The notes under the pieces: model-generated
Database searches by the model: none
What the model saw: only the letters and a program-made list of their open reading frames with translations
What the model was told of the DNA's origin: nothing
NCBI GenBank assembly: GCA_002724315.1
Contig: PBOJ01000076.1
Coordinates: forward strand, 1 to 36,672
Origin: Planctomycetaceae bacterium
GTDB taxonomy: Bacteria > Planctomycetota > Planctomycetia > Planctomycetales > Planctomycetaceae
Direction of reading: 5' to 3'
DNA length: 36,672 nucleotides
Position numbers and translations under genes: made by a program
Shown here: piece by piece, positions 16,071 to 24,901 of the stretch
How the letters are laid out: each line of letters begins with the position of its first letter
How positions within the stretch are numbered: position 1 is the first letter of the stretch

Positions 16071-17117
16071 ATGAGTCGGCGACTGGCGATGCTGGTGTTG
16101 GTGGCGGCCGTGACAGGATCGGCCGGTTCGACCGTGAGGGCCCAGAAGACGGAGCTGCCCGATTTTCCGCGGCTGAATGTCTCGAGGACCTACCGAGTAG
16201 ACCCCTCGTGGCCAAAACGTCCTGATGGGCTCGAATGGGACCACGTGCCAGGGATCTTCGTCGACAGGAAGCAGCAGGTGTGGATTTTCACGCGTACCGA
16301 TCCCGCGGTGCAGATCTTCACCACTTCCGGTCGCCATGTCCGTTCGTGGGGCCGGAGCGTGTTTGGGCGACCGCACCAGATCAAGTTGGACCACCAGGGC
16401 AATGTCTGGGTGGCCGACCAGGGAAATCACTGCGTGATGAAGTTGACACAGGAGGGCAAACCCCTGCTGGTGCTCGGAACACGGGGCGAATCCGGTGATG
16501 ACCAAAGGCACATGAACAACCCGACCGATATGGTTGTCTCGCCGTCGGGAGACATTTTCGTCTCCGACGGATACGCCAACAGTCGAGTGATGCATTTCGA
16601 CAAACGGGGCCGGTTCGTGAAAATGTGGGGCAAGCTGGGTGTGCGACCGGGTGAATTCAGTCTGCCGCACGCGATCGCAATGGATTCCAAGGGTCGGCTC
16701 TACGTTGCCGACCGCAACAACGCGCGCGTCCAGGTCTTCAACCAGGAGGGCAAGTTCCTGGACCAGTGGCGGCACATCCTGGTGCCGTGGGGGTTTTGTG
16801 TGACAGCCGACGACGAGATCTGGGCCTGCGGTTCCGGGCCGATGGCCTGGCGCAAGGACGACGTCGTGCTGGGCGTGCCACCGGCCAACCAGGTGCTGGT
16901 GAAGTTCTCGACTACCGGCAAGGTGCTCGAATACGTCGTGATTCCCAAGGGGGACGACGGGAAAGAACAGCCCGGGGAGTTGAACTGGGTGCATTCGATT
17001 GCGGTCGACAAAGATGGCAATCTCTACTGCGGCGACATCAACGGCAAACGCGCCCAGAAGTTCGTGCTGGTGCCGGCAACCGGCCAGGCGACCAAGAAGG
17101 TGGCGAAACAACGATGA
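16071..17117 (+). CDS. Secreted NHL-repeat beta-propeller protein
   Basis: 348 aa from ATG 16071 (GGGGAG at 16056-16061, 9-nt spacing); a GTG at 16038 would add 11 residues. N-terminal signal peptide (RRLAMLVLVAAVTGSAGS). The body is a run of NHL-type repeats: HQIKLDHQGNVWVADQGNH, NPTDMVVSPSGDIFVSDGYAN, HAIAMDSKGRLYVADRNNAR and HSIAVDKDGNLYCGDINGKR, making a six-bladed propeller. It most resembles the peptidyl-alpha-hydroxyglycine lyase-like NHL proteins common in planctomycetes, but a lyase activity cannot be claimed. Its TGA overlaps the ATG of hexulose-phosphate synthase by 4 nt (ATGA), so a secreted propeller is translationally coupled to two cytosolic sugar-phosphate enzymes, which is odd. 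Confidence 0.85.
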   Translation: MSRRLAMLVLVAAVTGSAGSTVRAQKTELPDFPRLNVSRTYRVDPSWPKRPDGLEWDHVPGIFVDRKQQVWIFTRTDPAVQIFTTSGRHVRSWGRSVFGRPHQIKLDHQGNVWVADQGNHCVMKLTQEGKPLLVLGTRGESGDDQRHMNNPTDMVVSPSGDIFVSDGYANSRVMHFDKRGRFVKMWGKLGVRPGEFSLPHAIAMDSKGRLYVADRNNARVQVFNQEGKFLDQWRHILVPWGFCVTADDEIWACGSGPMAWRKDDVVLGVPPANQVLVKFSTTGKVLEYVVIPKGDDGKEQPGELNWVHSIAVDKDGNLYCGDINGKRAQKFVLVPATGQATKKVAKQR

Positions 17118-17758
17118 CCCTGCTGCAACTGGCACTCGACGAACCCGATCTCGAGGTTGCGGTCACCCGCGGTCGCGAGTTGATCGACCTGGTGGAGATC
17201 ATCGAGGTGGGAACACCCCTGGTGATCGAATACGGGATGGAATCGGTACGTCGAATCCGCGAGGCGTGTCCGGGGGTCGAGGTGTTGGCGGACCTGAAGG
17301 TGATGGATGCCGGTCGCCTGGAAGCGTCGCTCGCCTACCGGGCCGGTGCCGACTGGGTCAGCGTGCTGGGCGTGGCTGCTGATGCGACTGTTCGCGGCGT
17401 CGTTGAGGCGGCGTCGGCCGCCGACGGTCGCGTGCTGGTCGACCTGATTGGCTGTCCCGACATACCAGCCCGCGCGGCCGAGTTGCTGCGGCTGGGGGCC
17501 GACGTGTTGTGTGTCCACACCGCATTCGATCGACAGCAGGATGGGGCCGATCCGCTCGAGGAGCTCTCGCAGTTGCTGGAAGTGGCGCCGGCCGAGCGGG
17601 CGGCGGTGGCGGGGGGAATCAAGCCCGAGACCCTGCCGGCGGTCCGCGAGTTCGCGCCACAGATTGTCGTCGTCGGTGGCTTCCTGGCTCATCATCACCA
17701 GCCCCGTGAGGCGGCCATGGAGATTCGCGAACTGCTGATGGGAGAACAGGTGCCGTGA
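17114..17758 (+). CDS. hxlA: 3-hexulose-6-phosphate synthase
   Basis: 214 aa. Condenses formaldehyde with ribulose 5-phosphate to give D-arabino-3-hexulose 6-phosphate (and the reverse, supplying ribulose 5-phosphate). It belongs to the orotidine-decarboxylase superfamily; the diagnostic metal/substrate motif D60-L-K62-V-M-D65 is present. The following AYRAGADWVSVLGVA, VHTAFDRQ, VAGGIKPET and IVVVGGFL strands match the synthase rather than keto-gulonate-phosphate decarboxylase (UlaD), which has AKIAD at the motif. The ATG at 17114 overlaps the upstream stop and the gene overlaps the isomerase by 4 nt. The pairing with the isomerase makes the call strong. Cytosolic. Confidence 0.9.
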   Translation: MTLLQLALDEPDLEVAVTRGRELIDLVEIIEVGTPLVIEYGMESVRRIREACPGVEVLADLKVMDAGRLEASLAYRAGADWVSVLGVAADATVRGVVEAASAADGRVLVDLIGCPDIPARAAELLRLGADVLCVHTAFDRQQDGADPLEELSQLLEVAPAERAAVAGGIKPETLPAVREFAPQIVVVGGFLAHHHQPREAAMEIRELLMGEQVP

Positions 17759-18315
17759 GTGTTCGGGACCGAGCGGTGCGGATTGCCGAGGAAATCGGAT
17801 CGACAGTGGGACGGGTCGATGATGACCGGGCGGCAAAACTTGTCGAGGCCCTGGATGGGGCAACACGCGTTTTTGTCTCCGGTGCCGGGCGGTCCAGGCG
17901 GTCGATCGAATCGTTTGCCATCCGCCTGCTGCACCTGGGTGTCGCGACCCATGTTGTCGGCGAAACCACCACGCCGGCTTTCGGGAGTGGCGACCTGTTG
18001 CTGGTGGGATCGGGTTCGGGCTCGACGGGCTCACTGGTCCCGATCGCCCGTCGAGCCGTCGAGGGCGGAGGGCGGGGGGCGCTGGTGACGATTCGTGAAG
18101 GATCGCCGATCGGGGAAATGGCTGAGATCGAGCTGCTCGTACCGGCACCGACTCCGAAACTGGAAGGTCCAGCGGCGGCCGAGTCGATCCAGCCGATGGG
18201 ATCTTTGTTTGAGCAGAGCCTGCTGGTGGTGCTCGATGCCGTGGTGTTGGCGTTGATGGATCGTCGTGGCGAGGGCCCCGAGACGATGTTCGCACGGCAC
18301 GCGAATCTCGAGTAG
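17755..18315 (+). CDS. hxlB: 6-phospho-3-hexuloisomerase
   Basis: 186 aa, GTG start at 17755 overlapping the synthase stop (GTGA). Converts hexulose 6-phosphate to fructose 6-phosphate, the second step of the ribulose monophosphate pathway. One SIS domain: RVFVSGAGRSRRSIESFAIRLLHLG (start of the fold), then VVGETTTP and DLLLVGSGSGSTGSL (sugar-phosphate binding serines), LVTIREGSP, and the closing helix GSLFEQSLLVVLDAVV. These are typical of the isomerase and the length is usual. Together with the preceding gene it can fix formaldehyde or make pentose phosphate from fructose 6-phosphate. Confidence 0.9.
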   Translation: MSVRDRAVRIAEEIGSTVGRVDDDRAAKLVEALDGATRVFVSGAGRSRRSIESFAIRLLHLGVATHVVGETTTPAFGSGDLLLVGSGSGSTGSLVPIARRAVEGGGRGALVTIREGSPIGEMAEIELLVPAPTPKLEGPAAAESIQPMGSLFEQSLLVVLDAVVLALMDRRGEGPETMFARHANLE

Positions 18316-18334
18316 TGCGATTCCGGTGTGGCCG

Positions 18335-18362
18335 TTGATTCGCCATTTCCGGCCGGTATGCT
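18335..18362 (+). promoter_or_regulatory. Weak candidate promoter before the Gfo/Idh gene
   Basis: TTGATT (18335-18340) and TATGCT (18357-18362) at 16-nt spacing each match the housekeeping consensus at 4 of 6 positions and lie 40 nt upstream of the ATG at 18403. This would separate the oxidoreductase from the hexulose-phosphate operon. Matches this weak are common by chance. Confidence 0.25.
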
Positions 18363-18402
18363 TGCTGCTGTTCGCCTCCGTTGGGTCCTCACGAGCTTCA
18401 CC

Positions 18403-19440
18403 ATGCCCAAGACCATCACCGCTGCCGTTCTGACCAATGACACCGGTGCTCACCTGGGCGCCTACTTTCCGGCCCTGGCGGCCAGTCCGGAGGCCGGCCG
18501 TGTCGTGCTGGGAGATCCCAGTGGGAAGGCGGTCGCCGGAGCCAGGCGGGGGCTGGGAAAGAAACTGGTCAAGGTCTACAAGGATCACGGCGAGTTGCTG
18601 GCGGCGGAAAAGCCCGAGATGGCGCTGGTGTCAATGGAATCCCGGGCGGCTCCCAGGGTGATTCGCCAGGCCCTGGAGGCGGGATGCCATGTGTTCGCCG
18701 AGAAGCCGGCGTGTCTGAATGCCGGGGAATTTGCCAAGTTGGTGAAGCTGGCAGACACCAAGCACCTGCACCTGATGCTGGCCCTGGCCAACAGGACCAA
18801 CCCCGAGACCCAGGCGGCACGGAAATTGATTTCCGGAGGGAAGATCGGCAAGGTCTACGGCATCGAGCTGCACATCATCGCCGACCAGACCCGACTGACC
18901 AATCCGGCGTACCACAAGAGATGGTATGCCCAGAAGGCGCGTTCCGGTGGAGGGCACCTGGCGTGGTTGGGCATTCACTGGCTGGACCTCGCGACGTATC
19001 TGACCGACACGCACGTGACGCACGTGACGGGGTTTGCAGAAAACGTCGGAGGCCAGCCGTTGGACGTGGAAGATTCGGCCGCGGTGGCCTTGAGATACGC
19101 CAATGGCACGCTGGGCACTCTGACCTCCGGTTATTACCTGAATCGCGGTTACCACACTCACATCAAGATCTGGGGCTCAAAGGGCTGGCTGCATCTGAAC
19201 CGTTACGGTGGCAAGCCGTTGACCTGGGAGAGTTGGAAAGCCGGGGCCCCGAAGGGTGTCCAGGTTTGGGATGGCAACACCGAGCCGCGGGGCTACACCC
19301 CGTTTGTGCAGGCGGCAGTCCGCGCTGCTGCCGGCCTGGCCGAACCACCCGTTTCGTCTCAGGAGAGCTTGAGAGTGTTGCAGACCGTTTACGGACTCTA
19401 CCGGGCCCAGGAAACGGGCCGCACGCAGTCGATCGGCTGA
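18403..19440 (+). CDS. Gfo/Idh/MocA family oxidoreductase
   Basis: 345 aa from ATG 18403; an earlier in-frame ATG at 18328 adds a poor leader. The C-terminal Gfo/Idh domain and the cofactor-loop motif CHVFAE100-K-P are clear, as is GGGHLAWLGIHWLDLATYL, which carries the catalytic-site histidine region. The usual N-terminal GxGxxG nucleotide loop is replaced by AAVLTNDTGAHLGA, so NAD(P) binding is either altered or lost. Such family members act on sugars or inositols. No Tat signal is present, unlike many planctomycete paralogs, so the protein is probably cytosolic. Confidence 0.88.
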   Translation: MPKTITAAVLTNDTGAHLGAYFPALAASPEAGRVVLGDPSGKAVAGARRGLGKKLVKVYKDHGELLAAEKPEMALVSMESRAAPRVIRQALEAGCHVFAEKPACLNAGEFAKLVKLADTKHLHLMLALANRTNPETQAARKLISGGKIGKVYGIELHIIADQTRLTNPAYHKRWYAQKARSGGGHLAWLGIHWLDLATYLTDTHVTHVTGFAENVGGQPLDVEDSAAVALRYANGTLGTLTSGYYLNRGYHTHIKIWGSKGWLHLNRYGGKPLTWESWKAGAPKGVQVWDGNTEPRGYTPFVQAAVRAAAGLAEPPVSSQESLRVLQTVYGLYRAQETGRTQSIG

Positions 19441-19491
19441 TCCCCAGGTCGGTTCATCACCCAATTTGTGCAGTCATCGTAAGGCAACGTG

Positions 19492-20574
19492 ATGTCCGAA
19501 CTCCCGCTTCACTTCAAGTTTCGCTGGGTCGACGAAAACGGAAACGAAACCGGGTTCTTTTCGAAAAAGAAGGGGTCCTTTGATGGCCAGGAGCTGATCC
19601 TGGACGACATCCAACTGCAGGCAGCCAACATCATCTCGATGGAGGTCTACGAGGAGCGGTTGGCGGTGGCATTTGTCACTGGTGACATGGCCGACACCGC
19701 CGTGTTCCGCCTCTACAAGTTTCCGGCTACCGATCTGAAACGTGCGGTCGATGTTGCCCGCAGTGCCACGTGGGCCGAGATGACCCGCGAGAGGATGATT
19801 GAGGAGGGACGTGGGGGGGCATTTCGTACAGAGATCTGTCCGGAATGCACCGCAACACTGGACCTCTCGGACATGCCAGAGACTCCCCAGGTCTACTGCC
19901 ACTTCTGTGATTCGCTGACGACCACGGGCCAGGGGGGATTGCCCAATGAACATGAGTTCGGCCTTTGCGAGGAGTGCCAGATGTACTCCAAGCCCAAACG
20001 ATTCACGATCTTCTACTTCTATTTCCTGGTTGCCATCTGGGGATTCAGTTCGCGGGTGACTTACCGTTGTCCGGCCTGCATGCGGCCTGAAGCCTGGAAG
20101 ATGCTGTTCGGGAACCTGTTGTTCTTGTTGGGCATTCCGGTGGCCATCGTCCAGTTGTTCCGTTGTTACGGTGGCAAGATCACCGGCAACGTCGTGGCCG
20201 AACTGGATGCTGCCAATCTGCGAGCTCGTAAGGGTGACATGTTGAAGGCCCTGCAGGGGTACCAGAAGGTCCTGGAACAGGTCCCCTTTTCCGCGGGCGT
20301 GAAGTACAACCTGGCCCTGGCGCTGGCCGAGCAGAACGAGATCGAGCGGACTGCCGAGACACTCGAGCTGGTCTTCAAGGATTGTGTCAACTACGCGCCG
20401 GCCTACTCACGGCTGTCTGCCTGCTATGAGCACCTTGGTGAGCAGGAGAAGCTGAGAGAACTTCGCCGCATCTGGGGAGACAATCAGGAGGAAGAGTCGC
20501 CGGTACCGACCGATGGTGGAGACGCCGCGAATCGCCCGCTCGGGACACTTGACGAGGACGATGTCTGGGCGTGA
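19492..20574 (+). CDS. Unrecognised membrane protein with eight-cysteine zinc ribbons and TPR-like tail
   Basis: 360 aa, ATG at 19492 (AAGG 7 nt upstream). I do not recognise the family. An N-terminal soluble beta-rich part (1-105) is followed by a CxxC pair at Cys116/119 and Cys136/139, then another at Cys159/162 and Cys193/196; each set of four could hold one zinc. A hydrophobic stretch (about 170-187) lies between the halves of the second set, and a second one covers about 203-222. Residues 238-330 look like two to three TPR helices (ARKGDMLKALQGYQKVLEQ, KYNLALALAEQNEIERTAETLE, APAYSRLSACYEHLGEQEK). The acidic tail ends DEDDVWA. It may be a membrane-tethered scaffold. No operon partner suggests a role. 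Confidence 0.8.
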   Translation: MSELPLHFKFRWVDENGNETGFFSKKKGSFDGQELILDDIQLQAANIISMEVYEERLAVAFVTGDMADTAVFRLYKFPATDLKRAVDVARSATWAEMTRERMIEEGRGGAFRTEICPECTATLDLSDMPETPQVYCHFCDSLTTTGQGGLPNEHEFGLCEECQMYSKPKRFTIFYFYFLVAIWGFSSRVTYRCPACMRPEAWKMLFGNLLFLLGIPVAIVQLFRCYGGKITGNVVAELDAANLRARKGDMLKALQGYQKVLEQVPFSAGVKYNLALALAEQNEIERTAETLELVFKDCVNYAPAYSRLSACYEHLGEQEKLRELRRIWGDNQEEESPVPTDGGDAANRPLGTLDEDDVWA

Positions 20575-20640
20575 TCATCCACCGGTGGCCGCATCGTTGT
20601 GCGACCACGTACTCCAACTCACACAGTCGAGGCCCGAGAG

Positions 20641-21582
20641 ATGACACCTGCAAAACGGCTTGGAATCGGCACCCTTTCGGTTGCCATGGTCCTGGGACTC
20701 TCGAGCTGGGCCTCGGGATGGTTCATTCCCACAGAGACGACCGTCACCGAATTGTCTCCGGGGGTCTTTTTCCGCAAGACGCAGACCAAGCCGGAGTTCA
20801 TCGGATGCAACCAGGGCTGGGTCGTCTTTCGTGACTTCGTCCTGGTCATCGACGCCAATTTTCCCAACCAGGCCGACGAGGTCATCAAGCTGATTCGCAA
20901 GACGACCAACAAGCCGATCCGGTACGTCTTCGATACGCACTATCACGGTGACCATGCCGATGGGAACGTGAAGTACACCAAGCTGGGTGCAGTGGCCATT
21001 GCTTCAGAGAACAGCCGTGCACTGTTCGACACCAAGGGGATCGCTGGTTTCCAGAAGTCCCGGAAGGAAAAGAAGGAGGAGTACGGACCGCTGGGTTACG
21101 ACAAGCCGTCACTGTACTTCCCTCGCAAGCTGGTCATCGACGACGGAACGATGCGGGTCGAGTTGATTCATTTCGGACACGCACATACCGCTGGTGATGC
21201 CATTGCCTGGTTGCCCAAGCAGAGGATTGCTTTCACGGGAGATTCGTGTGTCAACGGGGCGTTCAACTACACCGGCGACAGCAACACGGAGACCTGGATC
21301 GGGGTGCTGACCGAGCTGGCGAAGTTGCCGATCAAGATGATCGCTCCCGGACATGGCGAGACCTCGAGCAAGGCGCTGATCGCCACTCAGAAGCGTTATT
21401 TTGTCGAGTTGCGCCAGGCGATCCAGAAGGCCGTCGATGACGGCAAGACGCTTGCGGAGATCAAGACCTCGATCGATCTTCCGTGGTACAAGAAATGGAC
21501 CGGCGTCGATGTGAAGACTCGTGAGGAGAACATCGAGCACGTTTTCGCCGAGTTGACCGGTAAGACGGTGAAGAAGAAGTGA
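20641..21582 (+). CDS. Exported metallo-beta-lactamase-fold hydrolase
   Basis: 313 aa from ATG 20641; the earlier ATG at 20599 lies before a more plausible signal peptide (LSVAMVLGLSSWASG). The dinuclear zinc set is complete: H100-x-H102-x-D104-H105 (THYHGDHADG), H182 (GHAHTAGD), D201 (FTGDSC) and H238 (APGHGE). The pattern with a serine after the aspartate bridge and no extra domain is that of a general MBL-fold enzyme (class-B3/quinoprotein-relay-like), not a typical antibiotic resistance enzyme. Periplasmic by the signal. The substrate is unknown. Confidence 0.88.
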   Translation: MTPAKRLGIGTLSVAMVLGLSSWASGWFIPTETTVTELSPGVFFRKTQTKPEFIGCNQGWVVFRDFVLVIDANFPNQADEVIKLIRKTTNKPIRYVFDTHYHGDHADGNVKYTKLGAVAIASENSRALFDTKGIAGFQKSRKEKKEEYGPLGYDKPSLYFPRKLVIDDGTMRVELIHFGHAHTAGDAIAWLPKQRIAFTGDSCVNGAFNYTGDSNTETWIGVLTELAKLPIKMIAPGHGETSSKALIATQKRYFVELRQAIQKAVDDGKTLAEIKTSIDLPWYKKWTGVDVKTREENIEHVFAELTGKTVKKK

Positions 21583-21669
21583 TTTGGGGACTGGTTCCCG
21601 TTGTTCTGGTCTCGGTGGCGACGGAAATTCCGGGTTCGCGTGTGATGGAATTTCGGCTGTTGCCGCCGC

Positions 21670-23559
21670 CTACGCCTTGCGAATGAAATGCGCGGCGTAG
21701 CTGCGGACTTCCTGTCCGTTGAGCACATGGACCTGGCGCAGCCGCGAGACGGTTTCCTGGCTGAAACGTCCCAGTGGGACGTGAACCAGCTTCCGGCCAT
21801 GCTGTCGGGCGAGCCTTCGCCATGCGGCTCCGGGAGCCGCATGGCTGAGCACGGCGATGTGGCGTTCCCGGCTGTAATGGCAAGCCGCGGCCAGCAGTCG
21901 TTCCTCGAGCGTGTCGGCCCAGTCAAACCTCGGATCGGCCCAGACCTCGGGAACCGGGCGGGGCGGGAACAGAAACATGGCTCCACCGTAGTTGGCCAGT
22001 CCGATCCCGGGGCCGGCCAGTTCGGAACGGAAATCGGTCGCAAACAGGGCCAGGGTTGATTCGTCGTGGTGCTCGGCCATCCACGTGATTCGCCACGGAT
22101 AGTCGCGGGGATCCGCCGGGGAATCGAAGAACATCAGGACACAGTCGAGACTGCCCCGGGTGGGTGGCAGAACCTTGACGAACAGGTCGCCGGTGTGCCA
22201 GTTCCTGAGCGTTTCCCGGATATCGAGACCGTCGCGCAGACTGGTCGTGAACTTCTCGGACCTCGCCAGGTCGGATCCCAAAAGCGACATCGCCGTGTCC
22301 TTGACGTGGGTCCGGAATCGCTCAATCGCGTTGTCCTCGGGTGGCCAGCTGCACTGGCGATGTGGATCCCACTGCATCTGCCACTCGTCCTGCTGCAGAC
22401 GCGGTGGCCTGGGTTTCAGCTCGAGGGTCCGCCAGGTGACCGGGGGACCGGGCAGGCGGCTGACCAGTTCCACCGTCTCACCACCGGGCAATTCGCCACG
22501 GCCGATGCCCACCCGGATTTCCTCCAGAGGCAGGGGCAGCGAGTAGGCGTAGTCTCGTGCGGTCTCGGCCAGAGTGATCGCAAACTCGTCCCCGGCCACC
22601 TGCTTGGCGGCGGTGACCAGCGTGTAAAGATCAGGAGTCAGTCGGCGTTCGATCAACGAGAGGTTGCGGACGTAACGGAAGAAGGTCGAAAGCAGTTGAG
22701 GAGTGATTCGCCGCGCCCGCGATTTCCACTCGGCCACGTAACGGTCTCGTGTCTCCAGCAAAAGTTCCTTGAGCCCGTCGATCGAGAGATTGTCGTCGTC
22801 GTCAAGCCGGGCTCTCGCGGTTTCGTAAAGCCCGGTGATGAAGGGGAGTTCGCCGAGCGTGAAGGCCAGGGTGCGAGGATCGACGGCCAGCGTCTGGGTC
22901 TCCTCGACGTCGGGTTCCTCGCACAGCTGTCCTCCGAGACGGTACGCCTCGTGGATCCATGGCCAGTCGAGAACACTGCAGACGAGCAGGATCGAATCGT
23001 GCCGTTGTTCGAGTTCGAGGATCCGTGCAGCGATGTGGGCGACCCGATCCGCCGGTTGTCCTGTGGGGGGGCGTGGCAGCGCGGGGAGGATCGCCGAGGC
23101 AAATTGTTCGATGGCGACGTGTTTGAGTGCGTACGCGTCAGGCAGCACGGCGGCCATCGGTTCCCACGGGTTCGTTTCCGGGTCCACGAACGCCCGCGGG
23201 ATGTGTTCCCCCACCGCGGTTCTCAGGGCGGCGATCACCGGCTGGCACGGATCGATCGGAACGTGGCTGGCTCGTCTGACAGATTCCGGGTTGCCCGGTT
23301 CAAGCTCGCTGTCGCCGCCGGGAGTCCAGCCGATGGACTCGAATCGGGGTGACTCGTGCTGGAGCACCACGGTGGCTCCCGGCAGGTGTTGCAGCGCGGA
23401 CTCGGTGTCGGCCTGGAACGACGGCGGCAGCGGCACGGCCAGGCAGTCGAAGGTGTGCTCGAGCATCACGCGGCGGACGGCGACGGCGAAGTCACCGCTG
23501 CCGTGGATCACCGGCAGCACCAGCGTCTTCTCGCTGATCGCCAGGGGTCCGGCTGTCAT
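21670..23559 (-). CDS. 629-aa unknown protein coupled to a MoxR-type ATPase
   Basis: No family recognised with confidence. ATG at 23559 overlaps the ATPase stop by 4 nt (ATGA). The first 50 residues ([18 protein letters not shown]...FDCLAVPLP) and the strand [18 protein letters not shown] near 187-204 faintly recall the TraB/ChaN-like fold seen in DUF5682 proteins, which also partner MoxR ATPases; the usual histidine after the second strand is missing. The middle (about 230-340) is helical. The end ([29 protein letters not shown]) looks like an alpha/beta domain. No signal or membrane helix, so cytosolic. Likely the effector or client of the ATPase. The overlap makes a functional link probable, the fold call is speculative. 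Confidence 0.8.
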   Translation of the reverse strand: MTAGPLAISEKTLVLPVIHGSGDFAVAVRRVMLEHTFDCLAVPLPPSFQADTESALQHLPGATVVLQHESPRFESIGWTPGGDSELEPGNPESVRRASHVPIDPCQPVIAALRTAVGEHIPRAFVDPETNPWEPMAAVLPDAYALKHVAIEQFASAILPALPRPPTGQPADRVAHIAARILELEQRHDSILLVCSVLDWPWIHEAYRLGGQLCEEPDVEETQTLAVDPRTLAFTLGELPFITGLYETARARLDDDDNLSIDGLKELLLETRDRYVAEWKSRARRITPQLLSTFFRYVRNLSLIERRLTPDLYTLVTAAKQVAGDEFAITLAETARDYAYSLPLPLEEIRVGIGRGELPGGETVELVSRLPGPPVTWRTLELKPRPPRLQQDEWQMQWDPHRQCSWPPEDNAIERFRTHVKDTAMSLLGSDLARSEKFTTSLRDGLDIRETLRNWHTGDLFVKVLPPTRGSLDCVLMFFDSPADPRDYPWRITWMAEHHDESTLALFATDFRSELAGPGIGLANYGGAMFLFPPRPVPEVWADPRFDWADTLEERLLAAACHYSRERHIAVLSHAAPGAAWRRLARQHGRKLVHVPLGRFSQETVSRLRQVHVLNGQEVRSYAAHFIRKA

Positions 23560-24527
23560 GGTTCGAGTTCGCCTTCGTCCGTCTCCCCGTCCTCGTGGTC
23601 GGCGTCGGGATGCAGGGGGTCGTCGCCGGTGAAGAAGAAGTCACCGAGTCCCAGCGGAACGATGTTTCCGCCGAGTGACTGCTGTTTGCGTGCCGCCAGA
23701 GACTGGAGATCCAATGCGTCGTCGCCCAGGCAGGCGATGACCGATTCGGCCCATGCCTGGTCCCTGGAGAGCGGGTGTTCGGGGTCGGAGGCCAGCCGCT
23801 TGATCGCGTAACGGAGCACGTTGATGCCGTCGCGGGTCGAGAAGTCGAGCTTGAGTTCGTGGGCCTGTTGGAGAAACTCGACGGTCAGGTTCAGCATCTC
23901 GACGTCGGCAAATGGCAGGTGATACTCGAGGATCGCCCGCTCGTCTTCCCGCGCAGGATGTTCGAGTGCGAGGGTGGGTTGGAGTCGGCTGAGGATGTAG
24001 TCGGGAACCTCGAAGGTCGACTCGTCCTCGTTCATTGTCACCACGCAACGGAATTCGGGATCCGCAGCGATGGTGATGCCCGCGACGATCGACTCGACGT
24101 AGCGACGGTGATCGAGCAGCGGGGCGAGGCTGGCCCACGACTTTTCGTTCATCCGGTTGCCCTCATCGAGCACACAGACCGATCCGGTGAGCATTGCCGT
24201 CACCAGCGGACTGGCGTGATACTGGATCGTGCCGGATTCGGCGAGCACCGGAGTCACCAGGAGGTCTTCGGGCCGAGTGTCGGAGGTGCACTGGTAGACG
24301 TAGAGATCCTGTTCGCGGCTGCGGGCTGCGGCCATCGCCAGGGTGGTTTTGCCGATGCCCGGGGCACCGGTCAGTCGAGGGGCCAACGGCAGATCCTGCT
24401 CATCGACGGTCAGCCAGCAGGCCAAGAGCTGCCTGAGCACCTCGCCCTGTCCGATCCATTCCCCGCGTGACGGGTCGGGAGACGAGAGGTGCAGGCGGAC
24501 GCCGCCGATCTCGACATGTTCGACCAT
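23556..24527 (-). CDS. MoxR-type AAA+ ATPase
   Basis: 323 aa from the ATG at 24527; a TTG three codons earlier (24536) is possible. The ATG shares its A with the TGA of the 97-aa gene (TGATG), so reinitiation is likely. Walker A is G54-A-P-G-I-G-K-T-T62, Walker B VCVLDE (117-122) followed by GNRMNEKSW, sensor 1 VVTMNE (about N166) and the arginine-finger segment SRLQPT (about R181). The Walker B follow-on and the MNE sensor are MoxR/RavA-like. MoxR ATPases remodel or mature partner proteins and usually sit beside a von Willebrand A-domain protein; none is seen here. The acidic C-terminus ends [11 protein letters not shown]. Confidence 0.88.
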   Translation of the reverse strand: MVEHVEIGGVRLHLSSPDPSRGEWIGQGEVLRQLLACWLTVDEQDLPLAPRLTGAPGIGKTTLAMAAARSREQDLYVYQCTSDTRPEDLLVTPVLAESGTIQYHASPLVTAMLTGSVCVLDEGNRMNEKSWASLAPLLDHRRYVESIVAGITIAADPEFRCVVTMNEDESTFEVPDYILSRLQPTLALEHPAREDERAILEYHLPFADVEMLNLTVEFLQQAHELKLDFSTRDGINVLRYAIKRLASDPEHPLSRDQAWAESVIACLGDDALDLQSLAARKQQSLGGNIVPLGLGDFFFTGDDPLHPDADHEDGETDEGELEP

Positions 24528-24820
24528 CAGCGCCAAGCCGAGGCTATCTCGGTGAACGGCCGTTCGACATCCTCGCGCGTCACGGTGATCTCGCGGGTGA
24601 ACCCGGTATGAGCCCGCTCGTAGAAGATCTGCGTGGCCAACTGGGGCTGAGAGTGAATCAGCGACGAGAGTTTCTGCTGCGTGTCAACGTCTTGGCCGGC
24701 CTTGGAATCGAGCTGTTCGTCGAACTGTCGGATTTCGGATTCGACTTCCGGATCGAACACTGTTCGCGTTTCGACAACCAGAGATTCGAGACGCGGGTCA
24801 AACTTTTTGTAATTCGCCAT
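24527..24820 (-). CDS. Small unknown protein, first of the MoxR trio
   Basis: 97 aa, ATG at 24820 ([12 protein letters not shown]). I do not recognise the family. It is mostly predicted helical and strongly charged, with no signal, membrane segment or cysteine motif. Reality is supported by its position: the stop overlaps the ATPase start by 1 nt and the protein composition is ordinary. It begins 81 nt after the acetolactate synthase stop, where one would expect the regulatory subunit ilvN, but it is too short and has no ACT-domain pattern. It may be an adaptor for the ATPase. Confidence 0.7.
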   Translation of the reverse strand: MANYKKFDPRLESLVVETRTVFDPEVESEIRQFDEQLDSKAGQDVDTQQKLSSLIHSQPQLATQIFYERAHTGFTREITVTREDVERPFTEIASAWR

Positions 24821-24901
24821 CGCGATGACTTCGGTGTTCGGGCGCGAATTGACCAGGCCGCCGACGTGCCATTCTACACGGACACCGTCGGACTCAACAG
24901 G

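Noticed and set aside
17114..17758. Keto-gulonate-phosphate decarboxylase (UlaD)
   Set aside because: The motif is DLKVMD and the next gene is the hexuloisomerase, both fitting the synthase.
20641..21582. Metallo-beta-lactamase as an antibiotic resistance gene
   Set aside because: The zinc set is general to the MBL fold and there is no resistance-gene context, so only a general hydrolase call is justified.
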